Assembly: GCF_947072685.1 (NCBI RefSeq)
Contig: NZ_CAMTIK010000016.1
Span: 1 to 43,582, forward strand
DNA length: 43,582 nucleotides
Direction of reading: 5' to 3'
Origin: an uncultured Cetobacterium sp.
GTDB taxonomy: Bacteria; Fusobacteriota; Fusobacteriia; Fusobacteriales; Fusobacteriaceae
Position 1 is the stretch's first letter; every line of letters starts with the position of its first letter. Under the pieces are notes generated by a model. It worked only from the letters and a program-made list of their open reading frames with translations. It was not told the origin of the DNA and searched no databases. This document shows positions 1-7,227 of this stretch, in pieces. A program made the translations under genes and the position numbers.

Positions 1-42
1 TCATCTCCACCAATGAATCCACCAACTAATGATTTGCTGTAG
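1..42 (+). CDS. C-terminal tail of an unidentified gene (partial)
   Basis: Frame 1 is open from the window edge to a TAG at 40-42 and encodes SSPPMNPPTNDLL. Only 13 residues are visible, too few to recognise a family. The main support for a real + strand gene is the strong hairpin with a T-run on the + strand that follows 25 bases later (68-102), which would terminate it. The fragment could also be chance. Confidence 0.3.
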   Translation, partial: SSPPMNPPTNDLL

Positions 43-67
43 TAAACTTAAAAGTTGTTATAATAGT

Positions 68-102
68 AAAGACCACACTCAAAATTGAGTGTGGTCTTTT
101 TT
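68..102. terminator. Bidirectional intrinsic terminator
   Basis: Stem arms AAAGACCACACTCAA (68-82) and TTGAGTGTGGTCTTT (85-99) are perfectly complementary, with a T-run on the + strand to 102. It lies between the partial + strand gene and the stop codon (101-103) of the - strand lipoprotein gene, so it can serve both convergent transcripts. Confidence 0.85.
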
Positions 103-613
103 AGTTTTGAATAATTTTAGATTCAATTTTAAATCCTTCTGACTCAAAATTCTCTTCTATAAGTCCTTTATCAGTTTCATATGTGTATTTTATATTACTA
201 TTCCCATTATCTCTTTGAATAGCCAATATCTTTCCATCGAAACTAACAACTTCATACTTATTTCCTTCCGATTTCCAACTATTACCTTTTTCCAAAGGCA
301 TCTTCATTATAACTAAATTACTATTTACTTTTCCAGGTTTATATTCTTCACCCTCACCACTTAAAAATATTACAGTAGCAGACTCGGGAGTTATTTTTAT
401 TACTCTTGAAGTTTCCGTGGCAGTACTCTTAGTCGTTTGTAACACTAAATCATTTGACAATTTTTTAGTTACTACTGTATAACCACTATTTTCAAATCCA
501 CCTGAATATTTTAAATTCGATTCAGGGAAAAACCTTATTAAAGAGATATTGCTCTCTTTTTTACAAGCTACAAAAATAAATAAAGTAATTACTAAAAATA
601 TTAATTTTTTCAT
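101..613 (-). CDS. Putative lipoprotein, unknown function
   Basis: 170 residues. The N-terminus MKKLIFLVITLFIFVACKK is a type II signal peptide: a charged start, a hydrophobic core, and a lipobox (FVAC) ending in Cys17, so the mature protein is probably lipid-anchored on the cell envelope. The rest is Ser/Lys/Glu-rich and contains a stretch resembling the beta-rich fold of small bacterial lipoproteins (residues ~30-170), but no family was recognised. ATG at 613 is preferred over the TTG one codon upstream because a GAGGAGG site lies just ahead of it. It lies 33 bases downstream of the antiporter gene on the same strand, so the two are probably co-transcribed. Confidence 0.75.
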   Translation of the reverse strand: MKKLIFLVITLFIFVACKKESNISLIRFFPESNLKYSGGFENSGYTVVTKKLSNDLVLQTTKSTATETSRVIKITPESATVIFLSGEGEEYKPGKVNSNLVIMKMPLEKGNSWKSEGNKYEVVSFDGKILAIQRDNGNSNIKYTYETDKGLIEENFESEGFKIESKIIQN

Positions 614-646
614 CAATCCTCCTCGTACAATAAAGGTTTCTGTTAA

Positions 647-2038
647 CTAATTTTGTGAAAAAAGAATAATATCCCCAGCTAATAATACTATATCTCCTTT
701 CGGGGTTATATAACTAGATTCTCTCTTTACCGAAATAATCAACATTCCTTTTGGAAGTTCCAAATCCTTTATCTGTTTATTTATATATTCTGAATCATTA
801 TCTAAAATCATTTTTTTTATAGCTAACTCTTCCAATTCATCGACTTCAATCTCTTTGTCCTCGGATTCAGATTCATCGAATAATCCTAATTTTTTTCCTA
901 CACTTTTTAATGTCATTCCTTGAAGTAAAACAGAAAAAACAACAATATAGAAGGTTAAATTAAATATGCCTTGTGCATTTGTAAGTCCCTCTGTTATTGC
1001 CATAGTAGAAAATATTATGGGTACAGCTCCTTTAAGACCCGCCCAGGATATAAAAAACTTTTCTTTATTAGTAAAATTAAACGGCCAAAGCAAACCATAT
1101 ACTACAACTATTCTGACAACAACTATCATTAAAATAGAGAGTAAGCTTCCTATATAAATATAGTCTAATAATTGACTTGGAAACACCAATAATCCTAATA
1201 TTACGAACATTGTTATTTGCATAAACCAAGTTATTAGCCTCATGTTTCTAATACTATTTAATTTAAAATTAAACTTTTCATTTCCAATCATTATCCCAGC
1301 TATATAGATAGCAAGATATCCATTCCCCTCTATTACAGTTGCCAATCCAAAACACATAAATACCACTGCTATTAAATGAATTGTTAAAAATTCTTCTCTC
1401 ACAATTTTCATATAGCTTGCTAACGGAAGTGTTATCTTTCCAAAACAATATCCTACTAAAATACCTAATCCAATCTGTTTTAATAAAAAAATACTTCCAC
1501 TTAAAAGAGATGTATCATCACTTTTAAAAAATGATATTAAAAAAAGTATAAGTGCATATGCCATTGGATCATTACTTCCTGATTCAATTTCAACTACTGA
1601 TTTTATTTTTTTTTTCAATTTAGAATCTCCCAACATTGACATAACCGCCGCTGCATCTGTTGAAGAAACCATTGCACTAAATAGTAACGATTCTTTTAGG
1701 GTAAATCCTGTTAAATAATATACTATAATTCCCGACAGAATGGCTGTTAGTAAAACTCCTATTGTTGCAAGTGTACAGCTGGGATAAAACGATGACTTTA
1801 CATCCTCTTTTTTAGTTTCTAGTCCTCCTGAAAATATTATAAATATCAGTGCTAAACTTCCTATATTTTGAGCCATTGAAGCATTATCAAAATATATTCC
1901 ACCTATCCCTTCAGAACCAGCAAGCATTCCTACTAAAAGGAACATTATCAACAACGGAATTTCTAGTCTCTTCGAAACTCTTATAGAAAATAAACTCACT
2001 AATATAATTATTCCTACAATTAATATTTCTACTCCCAT
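647..2038 (-). CDS. CPA1-family cation/proton antiporter (NhaP2/CvrA-like)
   Basis: 463 residues. The first ~380 form about 12-13 hydrophobic membrane segments of the Na+/H+ exchanger fold. The sequence SSTDAAAV (~126-133) and the signature ESGSNDPMAY (~152-161) are typical of the NhaP2/CvrA branch, which exchanges K+ or Na+ for H+ across the inner membrane. The last ~60 residues (from about LPKGMLIISV) resemble a TrkA-C regulatory domain, a ligand-binding module common in this subgroup. An AAGGAAGG site precedes the ATG. The gene follows a 54-codon membrane protein gene by 18 bases and precedes a lipoprotein gene. Ion specificity cannot be read from the sequence. Confidence 0.9.
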   Translation of the reverse strand: MGVEILIVGIIILVSLFSIRVSKRLEIPLLIMFLLVGMLAGSEGIGGIYFDNASMAQNIGSLALIFIIFSGGLETKKEDVKSSFYPSCTLATIGVLLTAILSGIIVYYLTGFTLKESLLFSAMVSSTDAAAVMSMLGDSKLKKKIKSVVEIESGSNDPMAYALILFLISFFKSDDTSLLSGSIFLLKQIGLGILVGYCFGKITLPLASYMKIVREEFLTIHLIAVVFMCFGLATVIEGNGYLAIYIAGIMIGNEKFNFKLNSIRNMRLITWFMQITMFVILGLLVFPSQLLDYIYIGSLLSILMIVVVRIVVVYGLLWPFNFTNKEKFFISWAGLKGAVPIIFSTMAITEGLTNAQGIFNLTFYIVVFSVLLQGMTLKSVGKKLGLFDESESEDKEIEVDELEELAIKKMILDNDSEYINKQIKDLELPKGMLIISVKRESSYITPKGDIVLLAGDIILFSQN

Positions 2039-2056
2039 ATTTTCCTTCCTTTACAA

Positions 2057-2221
2057 TTATTTAAAAAAAAGATACAAAACTAGACCATATGTTGTCATAA
2101 CTACCAATGCTAAATATGACCCCACAAACAACGTTAAAAATAAAATCTTTAAAGTTTTATCAGCAAAGCTTTCCTCTCTCTTTAATATCTCGTTTTCTTC
2201 TTCTAATAATATCTTTTTCAT
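2057..2221 (-). CDS. Small single-pass membrane protein
   Basis: 54 residues. The N-terminal half is charged and helical (MKKILLEEENEILKREESFA); residues ~26-53 are one long hydrophobic segment ending in LYLFFK. The ATG is preceded by GGAGG at a good distance. It ends 18 bases before the antiporter gene on the same strand, so it is likely co-transcribed and might be an accessory or regulatory subunit; that link is inference from position only. No family was recognised. A hairpin just upstream pairs with its ribosome binding site. Confidence 0.65.
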   Translation of the reverse strand: MKKILLEEENEILKREESFADKTLKILFLTLFVGSYLALVVMTTYGLVLYLFFK

Positions 2222-2225
2222 TATT

Positions 2226-2261
2226 AACCTCCAATTTTATTTTTATATAAATTTGAAGGTT
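2226..2261 (-). promoter_or_regulatory. Hairpin masking the ribosome binding site of the small membrane protein
   Basis: In the - strand transcript AACCTTCAAATTT (2261-2249) can pair with AAAATTGGAGGTT (2238-2226), 12 of 13 positions including one G-U, with a 10-base loop. The 3' arm contains the GGAGG site of the 54-residue gene. It starts 2 bases after the stop of the upstream gene (2264), so translation of the small gene may depend on upstream translation or on RNA opening. On the + strand the same stem is followed by a T-run, but no + strand gene lies upstream of it. Confidence 0.5.
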
Positions 2262-2263
2262 TT

Positions 2264-2608
2264 TTAAATTATTAAAACTCTTTTAGAATATCTTTCTAAT
2301 ATACCAATATGGAAGATATTGAAATATCTATTTGTAAAAACAATTTTTTTTAAATCAATTTTTATAATTGGAGTAAAATTAAAACTGATTAATTGTACGG
2401 GTTTATCAATGCTTTTATCTCTTAATGAGAGTGATTTTAATTCAGAAAACTTAAAATCTATATACTTGAGATTTTTCTCAGATTTTTTCTCTTTTATTTC
2501 ATAATTCAATGATATATATATATGTTTTGCTTCTTTTATCTCCTCTTTTAAATTTCCAAAGATGGAAACTATAAAAAATATAAGAAATAAAAAAATCTTT
2601 TTTTTCAT
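2264..2608 (-). CDS. Small exported protein, unknown function
   Basis: 114 residues. The start MKKKIFLFLIFFIVSIFGN is a typical signal peptide (basic, then ~15 hydrophobic residues). The mature part is rich in Lys, Ile and Phe with alternating hydrophobic stretches suggestive of beta strands; no Cys and no recognisable motif. GAGGTG precedes the ATG. It lies just upstream of the 54-residue membrane protein and antiporter genes on the same strand, so all may form one unit. The shadow reading frame on the other strand (2319-2504) has no ribosome binding site. Confidence 0.6.
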   Translation of the reverse strand: MKKKIFLFLIFFIVSIFGNLKEEIKEAKHIYISLNYEIKEKKSEKNLKYIDFKFSELKSLSLRDKSIDKPVQLISFNFTPIIKIDLKKIVFTNRYFNIFHIGILERYSKRVLII

Positions 2609-2628
2609 TTTTTCACCTCTGTACTTTT

Positions 2629-2674
2629 TACACTAAACTCAGTGTATCTCCTTTAATTATTATCTTATATTATA
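2629..2674 (-). promoter_or_regulatory. Possible promoter and inverted repeat upstream of the exported protein gene
   Basis: A TATAAT (- strand, 2674-2669) lies ~60 bases upstream of the start codon. Between it and the gene is a 6-base inverted repeat, TACACT (2629-2634) and AGTGTA (2641-2646), which could be an operator or a small leader hairpin. The -35 region is not clear. Confidence 0.35.
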
Positions 2675-2702
2675 CTTTATTTTATCAAATAACAAAAGAA
2701 AA

Positions 2703-2731
2703 AGAACCTAAATAATTAAAATTTAGGTTCT
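2703..2731 (-). terminator. Intrinsic terminator of the thioredoxin-like gene
   Basis: Arms AGAACCTAAAT (2703-2713) and ATTTAGGTTCT (2721-2731) form an 11-bp stem. On the - strand the stem is followed by TTTTCTTTTG, a fair U-tract, 50 bases after the stop of the thioredoxin-like gene. Confidence 0.75.
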
Positions 2732-2780
2732 AATTTTTGGTTAGCTTGATAGCTATCCCATTTAAGATATTTTTTAATAA

Positions 2781-3044
2781 TTAATGACCACAGCTACATC
2801 CACATCCGCCAGATGCATTTGCACTTTCATCAACATATTTTGCAATTTGATCCAAACCTACAAATACATTTGTCCCACTGCATTTTTCTACTACTAAAGA
2901 TGGTACAGATCTAATACCATACATCCCTGCTAAATCTTGATTTTCTAAAGCGTTTATAATCTCTACACCTTCTGTATCTGCTAATAACTCCTTAGCTGGA
3001 GTACAGTATTGGCAAGTTGGTGTTGTAAATAACATTATTTTCAT
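2781..3044 (-). CDS. Small thioredoxin/glutaredoxin-like protein with Cys-rich tail
   Basis: 87 residues. The thioredoxin-fold start MKIMLFTTPTCQYC carries the redox motif CQYC (Cys11, Cys14) after the first beta strand, and RSVPS holds the expected cis-proline (Pro48). The length and layout match short glutaredoxin-like proteins that reduce disulfides in the cytoplasm. The last nine residues, GGCGCSCGH, add Cys81, Cys83, Cys85 and His87, an unusual tail that could bind a metal or relay electrons. Cys55 is a further free Cys. A strong AGGAGG site precedes the ATG, and the gene has its own terminator, so it is probably monocistronic. The physiological partner is unknown. Confidence 0.8.
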   Translation of the reverse strand: MKIMLFTTPTCQYCTPAKELLADTEGVEIINALENQDLAGMYGIRSVPSLVVEKCSGTNVFVGLDQIAKYVDESANASGGCGCSCGH

Positions 3045-3134
3045 AAAAACCTCCTAATAAGATACTTTTTTAGTATATTTAATATGATATAAAAATTTAG
3101 TAAAAAAGTCAAGAATTTTTAGTTTTTCTTTTCC

Positions 3135-3163
3135 TTTAATTTTTCTCAAAATCAAGGTATAAT
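3135..3163 (+). promoter_or_regulatory. Candidate promoter for the basic exported protein
   Basis: TATAAT at 3158-3163 with a weak -35 (TTTAAT, 3135-3140) at 17 bases. It lies 33 bases before the start codon at 3196, and AGGAG at ~3182-3186 supplies the ribosome site. Confidence 0.5.
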
Positions 3164-3195
3164 ACTCAATATTATTATAATTAGGAGAATAAACA

Positions 3196-3639
3196 ATGAA
3201 AAAAATTTTAAGTTTTATTTTTATTTTTACAACTTTAATATCTTCTGTTTTATTTGCAAACCCAAACAAGGGAAATAAACATCATAAAAATTTTAGTCAA
3301 GAAGATAACTGGGGACACAATAGAACAGATTTTGATGATTGGTTAAACTTACATCCAAGGTTTAAACATAAAGATAGAAAAAGATTAGAAAAGTTTTACA
3401 AAGACCAATTAAAAGAAGAAAAACGTTTAAGAAAATCCTTTGAAAGATATCATAGAGAGATCGCCACTCTACCCGCTTACAGAAACTATAATGACCCTTT
3501 AAAATATTTTATTAATGATTTTTTATATTACCCAAACAGAGTTAATGGACATAATTTTAGTCGAAACTTTAGAGATACCTTGACAAAAGAACAAAAAATA
3601 ACCTCTGACTTTATAAATCTTATAAGTAATTTTTTCTAA
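3196..3639 (+). CDS. Small basic exported protein, unknown function
   Basis: 147 residues. Residues 1-21 (MKKILSFIFIFTTLISSVLFA) are a signal peptide with a likely cut after LFA. The mature part is rich in Lys, Arg, His and aromatic residues, with a predicted helical stretch at ~55-90 (HPRFKHKDRKRLEKFYKDQL and on), and ends in a hydrophobic INLISNFF. It contains no Cys. A promoter-like TATAAT and an AGGAG site precede the ATG, and the overlapping - strand frame lacks these, so the + strand is chosen. No family was recognised; a periplasmic or secreted role is inferred only from the signal peptide. Confidence 0.65.
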   Translation: MKKILSFIFIFTTLISSVLFANPNKGNKHHKNFSQEDNWGHNRTDFDDWLNLHPRFKHKDRKRLEKFYKDQLKEEKRLRKSFERYHREIATLPAYRNYNDPLKYFINDFLYYPNRVNGHNFSRNFRDTLTKEQKITSDFINLISNFF

Positions 3640-3659
3640 TCAATATTTAGGAGGCATCT

Positions 3660-3746
3660 ATGAATTTAATTGAAATTTTTGGTATTATAGTTTCAATTGT
3701 AATTTTTATTTCTTTGGACATGATATCTATAATTAAACTTCGTTGA
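3660..3746 (+). pseudogene. Short membrane-peptide reading frame, probably a decayed gene start
   Basis: ATG with a strong AGGAGG site opens a 28-codon frame (MNLIEIFGIIVSIVIFISLD then MISIIKLR) ending in TGA. Reading through the TGA in the same frame gives VNTLGYLLLLCIGL, again membrane-like, before more stops. This looks like the start of a small membrane protein broken by nonsense mutations, or a genuine 28-residue peptide. Confidence 0.35.
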
Positions 3747-3783
3747 GTCAATACTTTAGGATACCTACTTTTGCTGTGTATAG

Positions 3784-3954
3784 GATTATGATACACTCTA
3801 TAGCTACAACTTTTTTAAATCTAGGTATTGCTATTTTAAATTAGTTCTAGCTGATAAAGATAGTGAGTATTTCAATTTTTTTCTTTATCAAAATTATGTT
3901 GAAATGATAGGATTCAAAAAAATATCAGAAAATACATACTCAAAAGATATTTGA
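3784..3954 (+). pseudogene. C-terminal remnant of a GNAT-like acetyltransferase
   Basis: The frame is open from 3784 to a TGA at 3952-3954 without a start codon or ribosome site. Its end, NYVEMIGFKKISENTYSKDI, resembles the last strand-helix-strand of GNAT N-acetyltransferases (aromatic residue, then GFKK near the C-terminus). A TAG at 3781 and another at 3757 block upstream extension. It is best read as the tail of a degraded gene. Confidence 0.4.
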
Positions 3955-3999
3955 CAAACTAGAAAAGGTGGAATATAAACTTCCACCTTTTCTAGTTTG
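3955..3999. terminator. Bidirectional terminator after pgl
   Basis: A perfect 19-bp stem: CAAACTAGAAAAGGTGGAA (3955-3973) and its complement (3981-3999) with a 7-base loop. It contains the pgl stop codon (3992-3994) in one arm. U-tracts on either side are weak, but the stem is very strong. Confidence 0.75.
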
Positions 4000-4642
4000 T
4001 TTCATCACTTTCTATCAAAATAATTGGATCTTCAATAAAAAAAGCTGGATATTTAAACATAACTAAATCTTTTAACACTCCTACTTTTTCTCTTGTTGCC
4101 ATTATTATCTTTTTTTCAGCTTTATTTATTGTATCCATACTCAACGTTATTCTTTTATGTGGATATTTTGAACTTTCTGTTATTAGTGTCGGCTCCTCTA
4201 CATTCACATCATCCATATCAAAAATAGAAGCAGTATGTCCATCGTCTCCTATCCCTAGATATATTAAATCAAATTTTATATTTCCTTTAAAATATTTTAT
4301 TAATTTTTTTTCGTAATCAATCTTTGAATCCAGTGGCGTTTTTAACATCTCTATCCTATGAACATTTTTTTCTGGAATATCTATTTTATCTAAAAGATTT
4401 TTCCTAAGAAGATTATAATTACTATCTTCACTATTTAACGGAACAAATCTCTCATCAACTAAAAATATATTTATTTTATTCCAATCTATCTCTTCTTTCG
4501 AGAGTTTTCTAAAAAATTCTTTTGGAGTTTTACCTCCTGAGAAAGCCACATTCACAATATTTTTTCCATATGTAGATTCTTTAAAAATATCTACTGCTTT
4601 TTTAAATAAATCACTTTTTTTAGAAACTTTAATTATCCTCAT
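3992..4642 (-). CDS. pgl: 6-phosphogluconolactonase
   Basis: 216 residues of the DevB/Pgl type, which hydrolyses 6-phosphogluconolactone to 6-phosphogluconate in the cytoplasm, the second step of the oxidative pentose phosphate pathway. Family marks include AFSGGKTP near the N-terminus, the VDERFVP segment and GIGDDGHTASIF, all parts of the sugar-phosphate site. The ATG at 4642 is chosen because GGTGGAG lies 5 bases ahead of it; the frame extends 8 codons further without a good site. The gene overlaps the end of zwf by 14 bases, so translation is probably coupled. It is the last gene of gnd-zwf-pgl. Confidence 0.92.
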   Translation of the reverse strand: MRIIKVSKKSDLFKKAVDIFKESTYGKNIVNVAFSGGKTPKEFFRKLSKEEIDWNKINIFLVDERFVPLNSEDSNYNLLRKNLLDKIDIPEKNVHRIEMLKTPLDSKIDYEKKLIKYFKGNIKFDLIYLGIGDDGHTASIFDMDDVNVEEPTLITESSKYPHKRITLSMDTINKAEKKIIMATREKVGVLKDLVMFKYPAFFIEDPIILIESDETN

Positions 4643-6158
4643 GTCTACTCCACCTTCTTTCATCATTTTCTATTAATAACTCACTTTCTTTGACTCCCCA
4701 GCTTCCAGATGAATATTCCTGTATTTGTATACTTCCCTCAGAAGCCTCTATTATCGGTGCCACAATTTCCCACATACTTTCCACTTCATCCTCTCTTGTA
4801 AAGAGCGTTAAATCTCCCTTTAATATATCTAAAATTAATCTTTCATAAGCATTCAAATGTATTTTACTATTTAAATTTGAATAATCAAATGTTAATTTAA
4901 TAGGATGTGGATAATTTTTATCTCCTGGATATTTTACATTCATACTTATCTCTATTTTTTCCTCTGGCTGAATAGTAAATATTACTCTATTAGGAAAAAT
5001 TTTCGAACAATTATTTCCAAATAAATTTAGTGGAGGGTTTTTAAAAATTATGACGATTTCTGTCAATTTTTCTTTTAACCTTTTTCCAGCTCTTAAATAA
5101 AAAGGAACTCCTGACCATCTCCAGTTTTCTATAAAAATTTTTCCTGCAAAAAATGTTGCAGTCTTGGAATCTTGTGGAATTTTTTTCTCTTCTAAATAGC
5201 CCACTACATTTTCACCTAAAATTTTTCCATTTCCATATTGTCCTAATACAATGTTTTTTTCAATATCCTTTTTTTCAATTTTTTTTATGCTTTTAAAAAT
5301 TTTTAGCTTTTCATCTCTTATAGAATTCGAACTAAAATTTATTGGATATTCCATACAAATTATACTCAAAATTTGGAGCATATGGTTTTGAATTATGTCC
5401 TTTATAATTCCATTTTTATCGTAAAATTCCCCTCTGTTTTCTATTCCTATTGTCTCCGAAATAGTTATCTGGACATGGTCTATGTACTCTCTTTTCCATA
5501 TTGGTTCCAATATTAAATTTCCAAATCTAAAGAATAAAATATTTTGGACAGTTTCTTTTCCTAAATAGTGATCCATCCTATATACTTCATTTTCTTTAAA
5601 ATTTTTCATAAGCTCTTTATTCAATTTTTTTGCTGAATTATAATCTGTTCCAAACGGTTTTTCCATAACTATTTTTTTATTTATACCTTTTTTACATATT
5701 TTTGTATTTTCAATTATCTTTAATATTTTTAAAACTAAATCTGGTGGAACTGCTAAATAAAAAATTATTTGATTTTCTTCTTCAGAACTATTATTAAATT
5801 TATCAACAATACTCTTTAGTATTTTACATTTTTCTGGCTCCTCTATATTCTCGTCATAATAACTAATATTTTTATAAAATTTTTCAAATAATTCTACATC
5901 AAACTCTTCTTTATCCTCTTTTAGAATATTCTTTTTTATTACTTCGTAGCACATTTCATTTGATCTTTTTGTTTTTCCATGTAAAATAATTTCAAAAGTT
6001 TTTTTCAGTTTATTTCTTTTGAAAAGATTAAATAAAGATGGAATTATTTTTTTAGTACTTAAATCTCCCATTCCACCAAAAATTATAAAAATAAAATTTG
6101 AAACTTTAATTTCATCTAATTCGTAGCTACAAAATTTATTCATATCAACTTTTAACAC
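4629..6158 (-). CDS. zwf: Glucose-6-phosphate 1-dehydrogenase
   Basis: 509 residues, the usual length. It oxidises glucose 6-phosphate to 6-phosphogluconolactone with NAD(P)+. The N-terminal Rossmann motif reads FGGMGDLSTKK, VMEKPFGTD is present, and the substrate signature RMDHYLGKETVQN carries the catalytic His-Lys region. The GTG at 6158 is preferred: GGAGG, placed inside the last codons of gnd, lies 5 bases upstream, whereas the frame's first ATG (6176) lies ahead of that site. The gene overlaps gnd by 14 bases and pgl by 14 bases, a fully coupled three-gene operon. Confidence 0.93.
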   Translation of the reverse strand: MLKVDMNKFCSYELDEIKVSNFIFIIFGGMGDLSTKKIIPSLFNLFKRNKLKKTFEIILHGKTKRSNEMCYEVIKKNILKEDKEEFDVELFEKFYKNISYYDENIEEPEKCKILKSIVDKFNNSSEEENQIIFYLAVPPDLVLKILKIIENTKICKKGINKKIVMEKPFGTDYNSAKKLNKELMKNFKENEVYRMDHYLGKETVQNILFFRFGNLILEPIWKREYIDHVQITISETIGIENRGEFYDKNGIIKDIIQNHMLQILSIICMEYPINFSSNSIRDEKLKIFKSIKKIEKKDIEKNIVLGQYGNGKILGENVVGYLEEKKIPQDSKTATFFAGKIFIENWRWSGVPFYLRAGKRLKEKLTEIVIIFKNPPLNLFGNNCSKIFPNRVIFTIQPEEKIEISMNVKYPGDKNYPHPIKLTFDYSNLNSKIHLNAYERLILDILKGDLTLFTREDEVESMWEIVAPIIEASEGSIQIQEYSSGSWGVKESELLIENDERRWSRHEDN

Positions 6159-7047
6159 TATGACCTCCAAACCCATTTCTCATCTGAGCTATAACCTTAT
6201 CTGAAAATGTTTCCTCCTGTCTAGATCTAAATCTTTGCATCAAAGCCATAGTTATAACTGGTAAACAAACTCCTTCCACAATAGCCTCTTCAGCAGTCCA
6301 ACGTCCCTCGCCCGAATCCTCTACATAACCTTTTATATTTTCAAGCTTAGAATCTTCTTTAAAAATATCCTTACTTACTTCTAAAAGTAAAGATTCTATT
6401 ATGCTCCCATTTTGCCAAAGATTTAGTATTTTTGACAAATCTAATTTATACTTACTATTTTTTTCTAAAAGTTCAAAACCTTCAGCATATGCCTGCATGA
6501 GTCCATACTCAATTCCATTGTGAATCATTTTTACAAAATGTCCACTCCCAGCCTTTCCCATATATCCATATCCATCTTTTTTAGACAAAGCATTTAAGAT
6601 TGGTGAAATATAATTATAAGCTTCTTGATCTCCACCTACCATAAAGCAATATCCTCGTTCAAATCCCAGTACTCCACCACTAGTTCCTATATCTAGCCAA
6701 TTTATACTACTATTTTTTATCTGTTCACTATTTTTTACACTGTCTTTATAATTTGAATTTCCTGCATCAATAATTATGCTGCCTTTTTTTAATTTTTCTT
6801 TTAATAACATCAACGTTCCATTGGTTATATCTCCCGACGGCAACATAACCCAAACTATAGGGGTTTCATTTATATTTATTCTTTCTAAAAACTCCCCAAT
6901 ACTATCAGTCACAATCCCACCAGCTTTTTTTATCTCATTTAAAGCCTTTTTATCAACATCAAAACCTATTATTTCATGATTTTTAATTAAAAGTTTTTTA
7001 GCAATACCACTTCCCATTTTCCCTAAACCTATTATTCCAACCTTCAT
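6145..7047 (-). CDS. gnd: 6-phosphogluconate dehydrogenase, decarboxylating (short form)
   Basis: 300 residues, matching the short GndA/YqeC-type enzyme rather than the ~470-residue Gnd. It converts 6-phosphogluconate to ribulose 5-phosphate and CO2. The NAD(P) motif GIIGLGKMGSGIAKKL starts at residue 4; DIGTSGGVLGFERGYCFMVG and the GSGHFVKMIHNGIEYG substrate and catalytic segment are present. Members of the short group often prefer NAD+, though this cannot be read here. First gene of gnd-zwf-pgl, with AGGAGG before the ATG. Its final Gly-Gly codons supply the ribosome site for zwf. Confidence 0.92.
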   Translation of the reverse strand: MKVGIIGLGKMGSGIAKKLLIKNHEIIGFDVDKKALNEIKKAGGIVTDSIGEFLERININETPIVWVMLPSGDITNGTLMLLKEKLKKGSIIIDAGNSNYKDSVKNSEQIKNSSINWLDIGTSGGVLGFERGYCFMVGGDQEAYNYISPILNALSKKDGYGYMGKAGSGHFVKMIHNGIEYGLMQAYAEGFELLEKNSKYKLDLSKILNLWQNGSIIESLLLEVSKDIFKEDSKLENIKGYVEDSGEGRWTAEEAIVEGVCLPVITMALMQRFRSRQEETFSDKVIAQMRNGFGGHSVKS

Positions 7048-7174
7048 TACTGACCTCCTAATTTAAAAAAATCATATCTTATTCAATCTTTTACTTCTTT
7101 TTTAAATATCTTCCTTTTACAATATTCAATATCTTTTTTAGTAATTTATAATTTTTATTTAATAAAAGGAAATA

Positions 7175-7212
7175 TTGCTATTTACATGTATTTTAGATAT
7201 ATACAAATAGCA
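7175..7212 (+). promoter_or_regulatory. lon promoter overlapped by a 15-base inverted repeat
   Basis: A -35-like TTGCTA (7175-7180) and -10-like TATATA (7198-7203) are 17 bases apart. Over them lies an imperfect inverted repeat: TGCTATTTACATGTA (7176-7190) against TATATACAAATAGCA (7198-7212), 12 of 15 positions complementary, with a 7-base centre. This is the layout of a repressor operator. It is not the CIRCE (HrcA) or CtsR consensus. Confidence 0.5.
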
Positions 7213-7227
7213 TAAAGGAGGATTTTT

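Noticed and set aside
3054-3269. A 71-codon - strand frame overlapping the basic exported protein
   Set aside because: It overlaps the promoter, ribosome site and signal peptide of the + strand gene, which are better supported.
7048-7227. HrcA (CIRCE) or CtsR operator at lon
   Set aside because: Neither the TTAGCACTC/GAGTGCTAA pair nor the direct AGTCAAA-type repeats are present; the inverted repeat found there is of a different sequence.
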